A DNA stretch of 64,000 bases, from contig JAGIAD010000014.1 of assembly GCA_017745075.1 (NCBI GenBank), positions 112,074 through 176,073 on the forward strand. Reading direction: 5' to 3'. Positions within the stretch are counted from its first letter, which is position 1; the number at the start of each line of letters is the position of its first letter. This document shows positions 19,424 to 27,701 of the stretch, piece by piece. The position numbers were made by a program, and so were the translations under genes. This stretch comes from Sphingobacteriaceae bacterium (GTDB lineage Bacteria > Bacteroidota > Bacteroidia > Sphingobacteriales > Sphingobacteriaceae). The notes below the pieces were generated by a model. The model did not search any database. It had not been told where the DNA came from and saw only the letters and a list, made by a program, of their open reading frames with translations.

Positions 19424-19714
19424 TTATCTCATGTATTTATACAAATCAGTGATTAGGTCATTATTTTCGTAAACTTCGATATCATAATGACCAAGAGTCT
19501 CGGGAAATAACTGTAAAGTCCTGCCGTCTTCACTTCCAATTCTTATCGACCATTTGAAATCATCGTTGGTATTGATTGCAATAAACTTTATCGTATTCCC
19601 TGGCGACGCAACGAAAATTAAAGCTTCTGGTTCTAACTGTATTTCTAACGGCATGTCATTCTGATAACAGAAGAATTCGATCATGTTACTCATTGGATTA
19701 TTTTTTATTGCCAT
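19424..19714 (-). CDS. Hypothetical protein, about 96 residues
   Basis: A small soluble beta-rich protein. The start was set at the ATG at 19714 (MAIKNNPMSN...); a TTG three codons upstream or internal ATGs at codons 8 and 11 are also possible. No motif recognised. It is separated from the next gene of the run by 137 bases. It is supported by a clean frame and plausible composition only, so confidence is moderate. Confidence 0.5.
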   Translation of the reverse strand: MAIKNNPMSNMIEFFCYQNDMPLEIQLEPEALIFVASPGNTIKFIAINTNDDFKWSIRIGSEDGRTLQLFPETLGHYDIEVYENNDLITDLYKYMR

Positions 19715-20022
19715 TCCTGACAAATTCTGTTCATTTCTGTTGGTTTGGCGTTGTGCTATCTGGAAATTTGATATATTTCATATCTCGTGTAGTTATCGCT
19801 TAAGCCAAAAGTAGAAGCTCGGTTTATCAAAAAAAACTTAACTAATATTTGTTAGGGTACAATCATTAAGGCCGCTAGCGCAAGTACTAAGACTTGTACT
19901 TTAGTAAATTATAATCAACTGTGAATATACTATAGAAAACTACCACCAAAAAAATAATTATTAATTTTAGGTGATATCTGGTCAAAAATACCCACATACT
20001 ATAAAATAAAAGCATAGTAATC
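19715..20022. other. Intergenic spacer between divergent units
   Basis: About 310 AT-rich bases between the small minus-strand gene and the ECF sigma factor gene. It must contain both promoters. A short element 'gctagcgcaagtactaagactt' near 19873 resembles fragments at 18203 and 23318 (tagcgcaggtctt / aagacctgcgct). No gene seen. Confidence 0.4.
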
Positions 20023-20583
20023 ATGACAGCAACATTCATTGATAAGAAGCCCAGCCAGCGCGAAGCACTTTTTATGAAACTCTATAAAGAGGCCTTTCCT
20101 TTGGTTGCAAGACATGTGAGCAAGATGGGCGGATCATTCGAGGAAGCGAAAGACATCTTTCAGGATGCACTGATAATATATTATGAGAAAGTACAGGTTT
20201 CGGGACTGAAGCTGAAGTACCGGGAGAAAGCCTATTTATTTGGAATCGCCAGGTATTTATGGATCAAACGTTACCAGGAAAACGGCAGGCAGGTTAACCT
20301 CGATTCCTTTGGCCTGGGTTTTAATGAAGAGATCGATTGGGCAGATACCGGATACGAGGAAGTTTCTTCAGGGAAACTGTTGCGTTTACTGGAGCAGGCC
20401 GGACAGAAATGCATGCAATTGCTCAGTGCTTTTTATTATGAAAAACTGGATATGGAAACACTGGCCGGGCGTTTTGGCTTTTCGGGTGCGCGCTCTGCAA
20501 CCGCCCAGAAATTTAAATGCCTCGAAAAAGTGAAAAATACCGTTAAAGCTAAATCCTTAACATATGAAGACATTGTTGAATGA
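20023..20583 (+). CDS. ECF-type RNA polymerase sigma factor
   Basis: A 186-residue sigma-70 family factor of the extracytoplasmic function type. Region 2 covers about residues 18-85, with the DIFQDALIIYYEK helix and YLFGIARYLWIKRYQ for -10 recognition. Region 4 lies near 120-175, with the LDMETLAGRFGFSGARSATAQKFKCLEKV helix-turn-helix. It overlaps by 20 bases with the next gene (20564), a small protein in the position usual for an anti-sigma or co-regulator, and a ClpP paralogue follows. Which signal it answers cannot be read from sequence. Confidence 0.92.
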   Translation: MTATFIDKKPSQREALFMKLYKEAFPLVARHVSKMGGSFEEAKDIFQDALIIYYEKVQVSGLKLKYREKAYLFGIARYLWIKRYQENGRQVNLDSFGLGFNEEIDWADTGYEEVSSGKLLRLLEQAGQKCMQLLSAFYYEKLDMETLAGRFGFSGARSATAQKFKCLEKVKNTVKAKSLTYEDIVE

Positions 20584-20833
20584 GCTCCGTTTAATTGAGC
20601 ATTATCTGCTGTCGGATAGTGAGGATGAAGAAAGTTTCCTGCTCGAAGCCAAAATGATCTTACAGCCTGAACTCAAAGAGCAGGTATACTGGCAGCACAA
20701 AACCTATCAGGTAGTGCACGATTATGGCCGGAAACAGCTGAAAAATGAAATCGATAACATCCACGAAACGCTGTTCAATACCGAAGCACATCAAAGTTTC
20801 AGGCAAAAGGTAATGCGTTTGTTCCGCAAATAA
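20564..20833 (+). CDS. Small protein co-encoded with ECF sigma factor
   Basis: An 89-residue soluble, charged, helical protein whose start lies within the last 20 bases of the sigma factor gene, implying translational coupling. It has no membrane segment, so it is not a classic membrane anti-sigma factor. By position it may bind or modulate the sigma factor (inference). The acidic N-terminal part (LLSDSEDEESFLLEAKMIL) resembles the cytoplasmic domain of some Bacteroidota anti-sigma-like proteins. The C-terminus is basic. Confidence 0.75.
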   Translation: MKTLLNELRLIEHYLLSDSEDEESFLLEAKMILQPELKEQVYWQHKTYQVVHDYGRKQLKNEIDNIHETLFNTEAHQSFRQKVMRLFRK

Positions 20834-20908
20834 ACAATCAATTTAATTTATAAATCGCGCCCCATTATTTGGGGCAGGGCACCGCCATGCCTAAAATTTA
20901 AAAGCAAT

Positions 20909-21601
20909 ATGATGAATATTAACCAGGAATTCCGCCTTTATGCGGTAAAACACCAGCGCTTAAACAGCCTCTACGTAGATCAATACATGAGCAGAACTGC
21001 TGCTTATACCTTGCCGGTTGCCATGACGCCCTATATTACAGAAGAACGCCAGCTGAATGTGGCACAAATGGATGTTTTCTCGCGGCTGATGATGGACAGG
21101 ATTATTTTTTTAGGCGAAGCCGTTGAAGAACGGAATGCAAATGTAATACAGGCACAATTGCTTTTTTTGCAGTCGGTTGATGCCAAAAGCGACATTCAAT
21201 TGTATATCAATTCGCCGGGCGGATCGGTATATGCAGGTTTAGGTATTTACGATACCATGCAGTTTATCGAGCCTGATGTAGCCACCATTTGTACGGGCAT
21301 TGCCCTTTCTATGGGTTCGGTATTGTTGTGTGCCGGGGCTGCTGGTAAACGTTCGGCATTGCAGCATTCGAGGGTCATGATCCATCAAACCTCAAGTGGG
21401 GCAGAAGGAACGGCCATTGATATGGATATCAGGATCAAAGAGGTGTTAAAAGTACAATCAGACCTTTACCATATTCTGGCAAAGCATAGCAAACAAAGTT
21501 ATGAACGGATTAACGAATCAGCCAGTCGCGATTACTGGATGAGTGCCATCGAAGCAAAAGAATTCGGAATGATAGATGAAGTGTTAACGCGCGAGGGTTA
21601 A
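20909..21601 (+). CDS. ClpP-type serine protease (paralogue)
   Basis: A 230-residue ClpP-family peptidase, which normally works as a tetradecamer with an AAA+ unfoldase. The triad can be read as Ser134 (in TGIALSMGSVLL), His159 (MIHQTS) and Asp208 (SRDYWMS). The handle and LYINSPGGSVYAGLGIYDTM segments are typical. Leu replaces the usual Ala before the catalytic Ser, and the N-terminus is about 30 residues longer than in many ClpPs. No trigger factor or clpX gene is adjacent. It follows the sigma factor pair after 75 bases that include a small GCCCCA/TGGGGC hairpin at 20859-20875. It is probably a stress-linked paralogue. Confidence 0.9.
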   Translation: MMNINQEFRLYAVKHQRLNSLYVDQYMSRTAAYTLPVAMTPYITEERQLNVAQMDVFSRLMMDRIIFLGEAVEERNANVIQAQLLFLQSVDAKSDIQLYINSPGGSVYAGLGIYDTMQFIEPDVATICTGIALSMGSVLLCAGAAGKRSALQHSRVMIHQTSSGAEGTAIDMDIRIKEVLKVQSDLYHILAKHSKQSYERINESASRDYWMSAIEAKEFGMIDEVLTREG

Positions 21602-21607
21602 AAAAAT

Positions 21608-21650
21608 AATCAATAAAGAGCCAAAATGCCTGTGTGGCTCTTTATTGATT
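21608..21650 (+). terminator. Terminator hairpin after clpP paralogue
   Basis: Perfect 16-bp arms AATCAATAAAGAGCCA at 21608-21623 and TGGCTCTTTATTGATT at 21635-21650, then TTTAAA. It lies 6 bases after the stop and faces the end of the convergent gene at 21677, so it is likely to act in both directions. Confidence 0.8.
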
Positions 21651-21676
21651 TTAAACTAATTATACCGTATAATGCC

Positions 21677-22903
21677 TTAGTTAATTTTGATATAATAATA
21701 AACAGCTACATTTTTAGGCCTTGTCTCCGTGCTTATTCTGGGCTCACCGTATCCGGCGGGTACCTTTCCCTCGGTATTTACGGCCGCTGTTCCTTCTACC
21801 GTATACCTTTGCCTTGGCGAATTTGCGGCCTGTTTATCAGCGATCATTACACCAATATTATCTTTGTTTAGGTGTTTATGGCCCTGGAAAGAATCGCCCT
21901 GGTAGCCACCAACAACGCGGGTATCCGGATCACTTTTCTCTTTAGCTACTGCAGGTACGGGCTGGTAAGGATCAAAAATATTTAAGCCCCTCACAAACAT
22001 CCCCCGCAAATCGGGTACATTAACTTGCGATGTTAATATTTGAAACTTGGAATTGGGAACCGGACGGCCATCACAAGGCGCCCATTTACTTTTATTGGAA
22101 GTAAAAATTCCCCCCGGACTCTTATCATGATTTTTCGTAACGGTATTAAACTGTTCATAGTTCAAATAAGAGGTAATAATGGTGCCGATCGGAAATTCCT
22201 TGGTACTCGTCATATTATCCTGCGCAGAAGCTTTGCTGGAGAATGAACCCCGGTCGGTTTGAATGGTTAAAATTACATCTTCATTGGCGGGCCGCTTACA
22301 GGTTACCAGTGTGGTAAAGCCCTTTAATGATTCTCCTGCATCAAGTTTGCCACTTAACAGTGCGCTGGTGGGGTATACATTAAATGAGGTAACTTTTGGC
22401 ATGGAGTCACCTGGCGATGAAGGCCGGTAATGGATGGTAAACACCACCGCATCTTCAGTTTCAACATTTGTACCCTGAATAAAACCATATAGGTTGTTTT
22501 GCCCGTTTTTGGTTACGCAATTAACGTAGGCTTCATATAAATTGGTGTTGGGTACCGATTGCAGCAGCATTTGGGCGTTTTCAGCACCTATATTCAGCTC
22601 GGTAATAGACAATAACTTGGTCTTCAATTCTGTAAACTTATCTTCCGAATCATTTGCACCGATTGAAAATGGTACCCCTTTAATGGGGATGGTTAAAGAA
22701 GCGCCCCATTTACCGGATTTCATGTCCGATTTGAAGGTTTCGGAAAGATAATAAGTTCTCAAATCGTGACTAAACGAGTTGGTATTCGTCATTTTAGTAA
22801 AAGAATAGAGGCCGTCAGATAATAGTTTTTCACATTCCTGGGCATAGACTGTTGATGTTATTGACCCTGACAATAACAAGGGTATTAGTAGTTTGCGTAT
22901 CAT
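21677..22903 (-). CDS. Secreted protein with C-terminal phage tail-collar-like domain
   Basis: A 408-residue protein with a Sec signal peptide (MIRKLLIPLLLSGS..., cleaved near VYAQ). The N-terminal half (about 20-230) is unrecognised. The C-terminal part (about 240-408) has the order of phage tail-collar / tail-fibre tip domains: PIGTI, WAPCDGRPVP, VPDLRGMFVRG, a Q-G-x-x-F-x-GHKH segment, and the ending ETRPKNVAVYYYIKI. Such domains form trimers and bind ligands. The gene is alone, with no phage genes nearby. Use as a surface or periplasmic adhesin-like protein is an inference. Confidence 0.8.
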   Translation of the reverse strand: MIRKLLIPLLLSGSITSTVYAQECEKLLSDGLYSFTKMTNTNSFSHDLRTYYLSETFKSDMKSGKWGASLTIPIKGVPFSIGANDSEDKFTELKTKLLSITELNIGAENAQMLLQSVPNTNLYEAYVNCVTKNGQNNLYGFIQGTNVETEDAVVFTIHYRPSSPGDSMPKVTSFNVYPTSALLSGKLDAGESLKGFTTLVTCKRPANEDVILTIQTDRGSFSSKASAQDNMTSTKEFPIGTIITSYLNYEQFNTVTKNHDKSPGGIFTSNKSKWAPCDGRPVPNSKFQILTSQVNVPDLRGMFVRGLNIFDPYQPVPAVAKEKSDPDTRVVGGYQGDSFQGHKHLNKDNIGVMIADKQAANSPRQRYTVEGTAAVNTEGKVPAGYGEPRISTETRPKNVAVYYYIKIN

Positions 22904-23427
22904 TGGATTTTGATTTTAAGCAAGTTAAAGGATCAATTTTCCTTATGAAATACCTAATAGGGGGGATTATATATGGCTTTCCTGGTTTATTTTAGTATAT
23001 TAGGTCAATCAAAAAAAGGATGATAAGCCCAATTAATCCATCTGATTAAAAATCCACCAAAAAACGATTCTAAAGTCCACCTTCATGCCACATTTACCCC
23101 ACGTTTAAGCCACTTTCTGGCCAGGCTTGCCTTGTACCTGCCTGCACACTGCTTCGCATTTGCTTTGGTTGGGTTAGGGCACCGTTCCAGATCAGGTCAG
23201 TCAAAGATTTGAGTTGCTTCAGCCTGGCAGGTTAACAATAGCTCAATAAAAGGGAAAGAGAAAGTTATGTTAAGGTATTGTTGGTCTGTGGCTTTGTGGG
23301 AGAAGGCCTGGTAAAGCACTAAGACCTGCGCTGGTAATGAAAATAATTTAACCACAGATAAAAAAGGTGCACACAGATACAAAAATCCGTGTTTATCTGT
23401 GTGCATCTGTGGTTAAAATTTTAACCT
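22904..23427. other. Gene-free spacer with palindromic repeat
   Basis: About 520 bases. The end of the region holds a palindrome with arms TTAACCACAGAT (23348-23359) and ATCTGTGGTTAA (23405-23416), the same family as 7075-7140. The middle (23100-23330) has higher GC but no convincing gene on either strand. The promoter of the collar-domain gene should lie near 22910-23000. Confidence 0.5.
23348..23416. repeat. Palindromic repeat, second copy of 7075-7140 family
   Basis: Outer arms of 12 bases, inner CACACAGAT / ATCTGTGTG. It ends 12 bases before the stop of the minus-strand gene at 23428 and could end its transcript. Confidence 0.7.
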
Positions 23428-23964
23428 TTATGCTGTGGCTGCTAAATAGATCGTTTCATTACATTCATCACCCTCAAAAGCGTTACACCAGGCATTGCAA
23501 TTTGTTAACCAATCGAAAATCGTTTTATAGGCAGTGGTAATTTCGGCAGAAAAGTTTAGGCTTGTACCCTCATAACCCTCTTCCTGAAAGATGTAGGCAT
23601 TTAAGCCATAGTATAACAGTTCTGCCAGGTTTTCTATATCGAAATGGGCAACGGCCTGCAATTGATAAGCCTGGTTTTGGGCATATTGCTTAAAGGTGTT
23701 TTCATTGGCCAAAGGTTTTGTTTTGGTTAATATTTTGATGATATGGTTTACATCGTAAAGGGCGTTGGCAATGGTAATGGGTTTGTGTTTACCTGAACGT
23801 GGATCGGGGCCGGTAGAGGCGCTGAGCATTTCGGTAAGGAGTTGATTTACATCCGATAAACCAATCATATCGAAATAGGCTTCAATGAGTTTCCGGAATT
23901 CGGTTACAGCTGCTACCTCATTTGGGAGCTGTGTGTCTGGGTTTTTACAATTGTTAGTCTGCAT
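23428..23964 (-). CDS. Hypothetical protein, 178 residues
   Basis: A soluble helical protein with no signal peptide or membrane segment. It has NCKNPD at the start and a cysteine-containing C-terminus (NCNAWCNAFEGDEC). Long amphipathic helices lie between residues 20 and 120. No family recognised. The gene stands alone, flanked by a palindromic repeat downstream and an AT-rich spacer upstream. Confidence 0.65.
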   Translation of the reverse strand: MQTNNCKNPDTQLPNEVAAVTEFRKLIEAYFDMIGLSDVNQLLTEMLSASTGPDPRSGKHKPITIANALYDVNHIIKILTKTKPLANENTFKQYAQNQAYQLQAVAHFDIENLAELLYYGLNAYIFQEEGYEGTSLNFSAEITTAYKTIFDWLTNCNAWCNAFEGDECNETIYLAATA

Positions 23965-24716
23965 AACATTGAAATTAAAGTTCCTGGACGCTGCAGACTA
24001 ACAAATAACTCTTTTCAGAGAAATTAGAAAATACGTTTCTTAAACGCTCGTCCAGGAATATTTTTAAAATTTGATTTTTGAAATTGCTTTCTCTCTGTTA
24101 GGTGAAAAAATATGTTATTTATTAATCTGCACAGCCAAGATAAATACAATAAATCAATCTACAAAATATTGTTGTTCACATAAGGCATAAGTGAGGGCGG
24201 TTTTTAATTGCAGTTGGCAGTTCTATAATTGCAGTTGGCAGTTCTATAATTGCAATTGATAGTTCAGACGTTGCAGTCGACAGTTCAGGCTTTGCGGTCG
24301 ATAGTTCAGATGTTGCAGTCGATAGTTCAGACGTTACAGTCGATAGTTCAGGCTTTGCAGTCGATAGTTCAGGCTTTGCAGTCGACAGTTCAAACTTTGC
24401 AGTCGGCAGTTCAGACATTGCAGTCGCTAGTTCAGGCGTTGCAGTCGACAGTTCAGACTTTACAGTCGGTAGTTTAGGCTTTGCAGCCGATCGTCAGTTA
24501 ATCATTGTACCACCATGATCTTGTTCTTTGATATTGTTAAATTTCATTTCTCCTGTTTTTGCATTCTTAACTTTTTACAATTTTTTGGTTCGTACTGTTA
24601 TGATGCATTTCTTTTTTCAAACTATTGCTCCGCTTGGTTTGTTGGATTTTTGTTTATTTTATTTATTTCGTTTATTTCGTTTGTGTTTTTTGTTTAACTT
24701 CGTAGAAAATTGCAGC
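23965..24716. other. Spacer with 21-bp tandem repeat array
   Basis: About 750 bases. 23965-24200 is AT-rich and without a gene. 24211-24493 is the tandem repeat array listed separately. 24500-24716 is T-rich and leads into the antitoxin gene. A long frame continues upstream of 24717 from a TTG, but its translation is hydrophobic low-complexity sequence, and the ATG at 24717 is the better start. Confidence 0.5.
24211..24493. repeat. 21-bp tandem repeat array, 13 units plus a partial unit
   Basis: Unit close to CAGTCGATAGTTCAGGCTTTG, 13 full copies from 24211 to 24483 and about 10 further bases. The unit length is exactly seven codons, and both strands stay open through the array. The plus strand would read LQSTVQA-type heptads, the minus strand ELSTAKP-type heptads. 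No spacers, so it is not a CRISPR. Related motifs (cagttgacagtt) are scattered at 9730-9790 and 31720-31850. Confidence 0.9.
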
Positions 24717-25172
24717 ATGATTTCAACTGATCAAATACGCCGTCCTTCTAAAACAGAACAGAAGATGGCCATAGAATCTTTACCAGCTTTATCATCCATA
24801 CTCTCCACTATCCATTCTGAACAGACCGAGATTGAGATTGAGGAGACGGGCGAACGCATTAAGATACCCGCCAGGGCTTTGGTATTTCTTGGCGATATTT
24901 TAAAGGCTATGGGTGAAGGCAAGCCTGTTTCTATAGTTCCGGTGGCCACAGAGGTAACTACCCAGAAGGCAGCCGAGATATTGGGATGTTCAAGGCCATA
25001 TTTAGTAAAATTATTGGAAGAGGGGGCTATTGAGTTTATTAAGGTAGGGAAGCACCGCAGGATAAAATTCGAGGATGTTGTGGCTTATAGAGAAAAAATG
25101 AAGGTGCAGCAGAAAAACAATATTATCGACATTATGGGCGCTGACGAGGAGCTCGGCTTGTATGATTCATAG
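24717..25172 (+). CDS. Antitoxin with excisionase-type HTH, partner of PIN toxin
   Basis: A 151-residue protein. The N-terminal half (about 20-75) is helical and may bind the toxin. Residues 80-126 form an excisionase/MerR-like DNA-binding domain (TTQKAAEILGCSRPYLVKLL, then KVGKHRRIKFEDVVAY). Its last 11 bases overlap the start of the PIN-domain gene, as in many toxin-antitoxin pairs. It probably represses its own promoter. The ATG at 24717 was chosen because the upstream frame translates into an unlikely hydrophobic extension. Confidence 0.85.
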   Translation: MISTDQIRRPSKTEQKMAIESLPALSSILSTIHSEQTEIEIEETGERIKIPARALVFLGDILKAMGEGKPVSIVPVATEVTTQKAAEILGCSRPYLVKLLEEGAIEFIKVGKHRRIKFEDVVAYREKMKVQQKNNIIDIMGADEELGLYDS

Positions 25173-25725
25173 TGTAAGGTTTAAGGCAGTGCTGGATACC
25201 AATGTCATCTATCCAGTGGTGATCAGGGACCTGCTTTTTTGGTTTGCCCATTATGATCTTTATACGCCCAAGTGGGGTACTAATATTTTCTGTGAGTGGA
25301 AAGAAGTGATGCTTAGGCATGGCGTGGAAGAAAGGGAGGCTGAAAAGCGGGTGCAAAAGGCAAATCAGGCTTTCCCGGATGCTTTGGTGGGTAATTATGA
25401 AGGCCTTATTTCGCAGCTTCAACTACCGGATGAGGATGACCGTCATGTGCTTGCGGCCGCAATTAAAACGAACGCAAACGTAATCGTTACCAATAACCTG
25501 AAAGATTTTCCAGAGGAATATCTGGACACTTTCGGCCTAAAGGCTAAAAGTGCCGATGATTTTCTTACCGATATCATCGATCTGAATCAGGAGCAGGCGA
25601 TTAAGGCTTTCCGCGAGATGGTGCTGAACCGGAAGAATCCCGCAATGGATGAATATCAAGTACTGGAAAGCCTGCGTAGGAATGGGCTTATCGATACTGC
25701 AAATTATTTGCACGCGCTATTGTAA
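25162..25725 (+). CDS. PIN-domain toxin (probable ribonuclease)
   Basis: A 187-residue PIN-domain protein, expected to cut RNA with a metal-bound acidic centre. Visible core residues are Asp12 in VLDTN, acidic residues near 91-93 (DEDDRH) and the TNNLKDFP segment at 110-117. It is translated from within the end of the antitoxin gene. It is longer than VapC, and the C-terminal extension (about 135-187) is helical. The pairing with an excisionase-type HTH antitoxin is seen in several bacterial TA families. A role in RNA cleavage during stress or phage attack is an inference. Confidence 0.88.
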   Translation: MIHSVRFKAVLDTNVIYPVVIRDLLFWFAHYDLYTPKWGTNIFCEWKEVMLRHGVEEREAEKRVQKANQAFPDALVGNYEGLISQLQLPDEDDRHVLAAAIKTNANVIVTNNLKDFPEEYLDTFGLKAKSADDFLTDIIDLNQEQAIKAFREMVLNRKNPAMDEYQVLESLRRNGLIDTANYLHALL

Positions 25726-25845
25726 AATCATAGTACTATCAACTGACGTAAGCTTTAGTACCTTAGCCTAAAGTAAGGGTTTGACTTGGTGTTTGATAAA
25801 TCCGTCCATTAAATCTTTGCTAAGGTGCCACATAAATCTGTTTCA

Positions 25846-26679
25846 CTATTTTTTTGATGGATCAATAGCGATTATATAGATGTCATGATTCCAATGGGTG
25901 AACTCGTAATTTTCTTTATTTTCGGGGTCAAAGTAAACGTGATCACGGATTTTTGTCCATCCCCATTCCTCTACTACCATTCTTTGCAGGTCATCAAAAT
26001 ACCATTCGGAATAAGAGAGCCTTTGACAAAATAAATATCCTTTACCACGCTTAAATTCAGAATGAGCCTGTTGATAATCAACAAAATCTGTATATTTCCC
26101 GATCGAATTAGGGGCACCAACGAAGAGTAATTTCACATCTTCATAAAGTTTTTTCAATTCTATAAAATCGACTGTTTTAGTATGTTCAATGCTTGGTTTA
26201 ATGATCTCACCTTTTTTTCCAATTTTATAAGCATATCTAAATGTTTCTGCTGATCTGTTTAGAATCTCTAGTAGTTTTTCAAGTTCTTTAAAATACTTAT
26301 TAAATTCTTCTTTTTGATCCTGTTTTACGTGGAGTTTTTTATGCGCGCGATAATAGGATGCTTTGAATTCTTTTGCCAGTACCTTTAGATCGTGGCTTTT
26401 GATTAATGCGTTTTGATCTTCATGGCTAATCTTTATGCCACTATATTGATTAAAGAATTTAATATTTTCTTTCATGGCTAATTCGATGCCATGGGAAATC
26501 GTGTGAAGAAGCGGGTGCGATATCTCATCATACCTCCTTGTAGTGTTAGAATAGGTTTCAAAAATAAAGTCAACCATTCTTTCATATTGTCCCCAAATTA
26601 TTTCATTATTTGTTGCGTGTCCAACGTAAGAGAAGTGGCGATTTTTTTCTTCAAGTATAGCTCTTTTTGATTTTATCAT
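25846..26679 (-). CDS. Hypothetical protein, last gene of the defence-like island
   Basis: A 277-residue soluble protein of unknown function. The first half is helical and holds SHPLLHTISHGIELAMKEN near 54-72 and KSHDLKVLAKEF near 94-105. Their H-x-x-E spacing and GHDL-like turn recall HEPN-related helical proteins, but no RxxxxH motif is seen. The C-terminal part (about 180-277) is mixed alpha/beta, with WYFDDLQRMVVEEWGW. It follows the methyltransferase gene by 100 bases in the same direction and is convergent to the PIN toxin gene. Low GC like the genes before it. Confidence 0.7.
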   Translation of the reverse strand: MIKSKRAILEEKNRHFSYVGHATNNEIIWGQYERMVDFIFETYSNTTRRYDEISHPLLHTISHGIELAMKENIKFFNQYSGIKISHEDQNALIKSHDLKVLAKEFKASYYRAHKKLHVKQDQKEEFNKYFKELEKLLEILNRSAETFRYAYKIGKKGEIIKPSIEHTKTVDFIELKKLYEDVKLLFVGAPNSIGKYTDFVDYQQAHSEFKRGKGYLFCQRLSYSEWYFDDLQRMVVEEWGWTKIRDHVYFDPENKENYEFTHWNHDIYIIAIDPSKK

Positions 26680-26779
26680 TTCAATTTGGGTGAGATATTT
26701 AATTTTTTAAAAATAAAATATTAAGAATATTCTCAACTTAGTCTTTATGAAAAGATGAAAGAAATTGTCTTTTCGCCAC

Positions 26780-27700
26780 TTATGCTATGATTTGTTTTGG
26801 TTCCTTATACACAACTGCAAACGCATTTTTAACCTTCTTAAGTTTATAACTCGTTGGATTCCAGTTTTCTATTGAAGGTGTCCTTAAGTTGTTACTGAAA
26901 AAGAGAATTTCATTTCCAGTGCGTGAGTGATATGCTGTATGTTTAAAAGAATACTCTTTTTTATTACAACCTTTGTACATTTTTTGAATTTCTGGTACAT
27001 TATCATAAGAAACTATCCATTTTATGTTTCTTATACTTTTGATTCTATCACTAACAGATTCATGATCATTCTCTTGATAATGATTCATATACAACGTGCT
27101 AGCTTTTAGATAGTATGGCGGATCAAAATAAAAAATAATATTATCGTCTTCCGCTTCTTGCTCAATTTTTGAAATTAAATCAATAGCGTCTAGGGAATAA
27201 ATATTTATGTTTGCCTTTTTTGATGATATTAATTTAATTCTCTTTATTAGATCTTGTTTATTGAAACGACAATCTAGTTTATAATCTCCTTTTTGCTCGT
27301 TTCCTCCAATAACACCTGCATTTATTATTCCTGATCTATTCGTTCTATTCAGAAAGAAAGTGGAAAAACCAACTTTTAATAAATCTTCAGAATCCTTGTT
27401 AAGTTGAATGTCTTTTTGTTGTTTCCAAGTCTCTATTGAAATTTCGCAATTACTAATTAGTTCACAGAGTTCATCTGTCATATATAAAACAGAGTGCCAG
27501 AAAGCATATATTGCCTTATCTTTATCATTAATTGTTATATTTTTAACATATCCACGCATTAATAAAAAAAGCGCAACTGATGCCCCCCCGGCATATGGTT
27601 CAACATAATGGCCATTAATATCATTATCCATGCAAAGCTTGCTAATGAATGCAGACAATTTATTTTTGCCTCCTGGATATCTTAGTGGAGAATATAGCAT
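26780..27700 (-). CDS. Dam-type (D12 class) adenine-specific DNA methyltransferase
   Basis: A 306-residue enzyme that transfers a methyl group from S-adenosylmethionine to adenine N6 in DNA. Motifs: RYPGGKNKL (residues 7-15), the SAM-binding EPYAGGAS (34-41), LNRTNRSGI (118-125) and the catalytic DPPY (193-196). Length and order fit the D12/Dam class. The recognition site cannot be read. Its start lies one base after the stop of the ParB-like gene, so the two are surely co-translated. There is no type II restriction gene of a known family beside it, and the ParB-like protein takes that place. Confidence 0.93.
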   Translation of the reverse strand: MLYSPLRYPGGKNKLSAFISKLCMDNDINGHYVEPYAGGASVALFLLMRGYVKNITINDKDKAIYAFWHSVLYMTDELCELISNCEISIETWKQQKDIQLNKDSEDLLKVGFSTFFLNRTNRSGIINAGVIGGNEQKGDYKLDCRFNKQDLIKRIKLISSKKANINIYSLDAIDLISKIEQEAEDDNIIFYFDPPYYLKASTLYMNHYQENDHESVSDRIKSIRNIKWIVSYDNVPEIQKMYKGCNKKEYSFKHTAYHSRTGNEILFFSNNLRTPSIENWNPTSYKLKKVKNAFAVVYKEPKQIIA

Positions 27701-27701
27701 T

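Noticed and set aside
21626..22246. Plus-strand frames under the collar-domain gene
   Set aside because: Shadows of a well-supported minus-strand gene with signal peptide and family motifs.
24176..24477. Open frames on both strands of the 21-bp repeat as genes
   Set aside because: Both arise from a repeat length divisible by three; no ribosome-binding context and no other coding evidence.
24211..24493. CRISPR array
   Set aside because: The units are head to tail with no unique spacers, and no cas genes are nearby.
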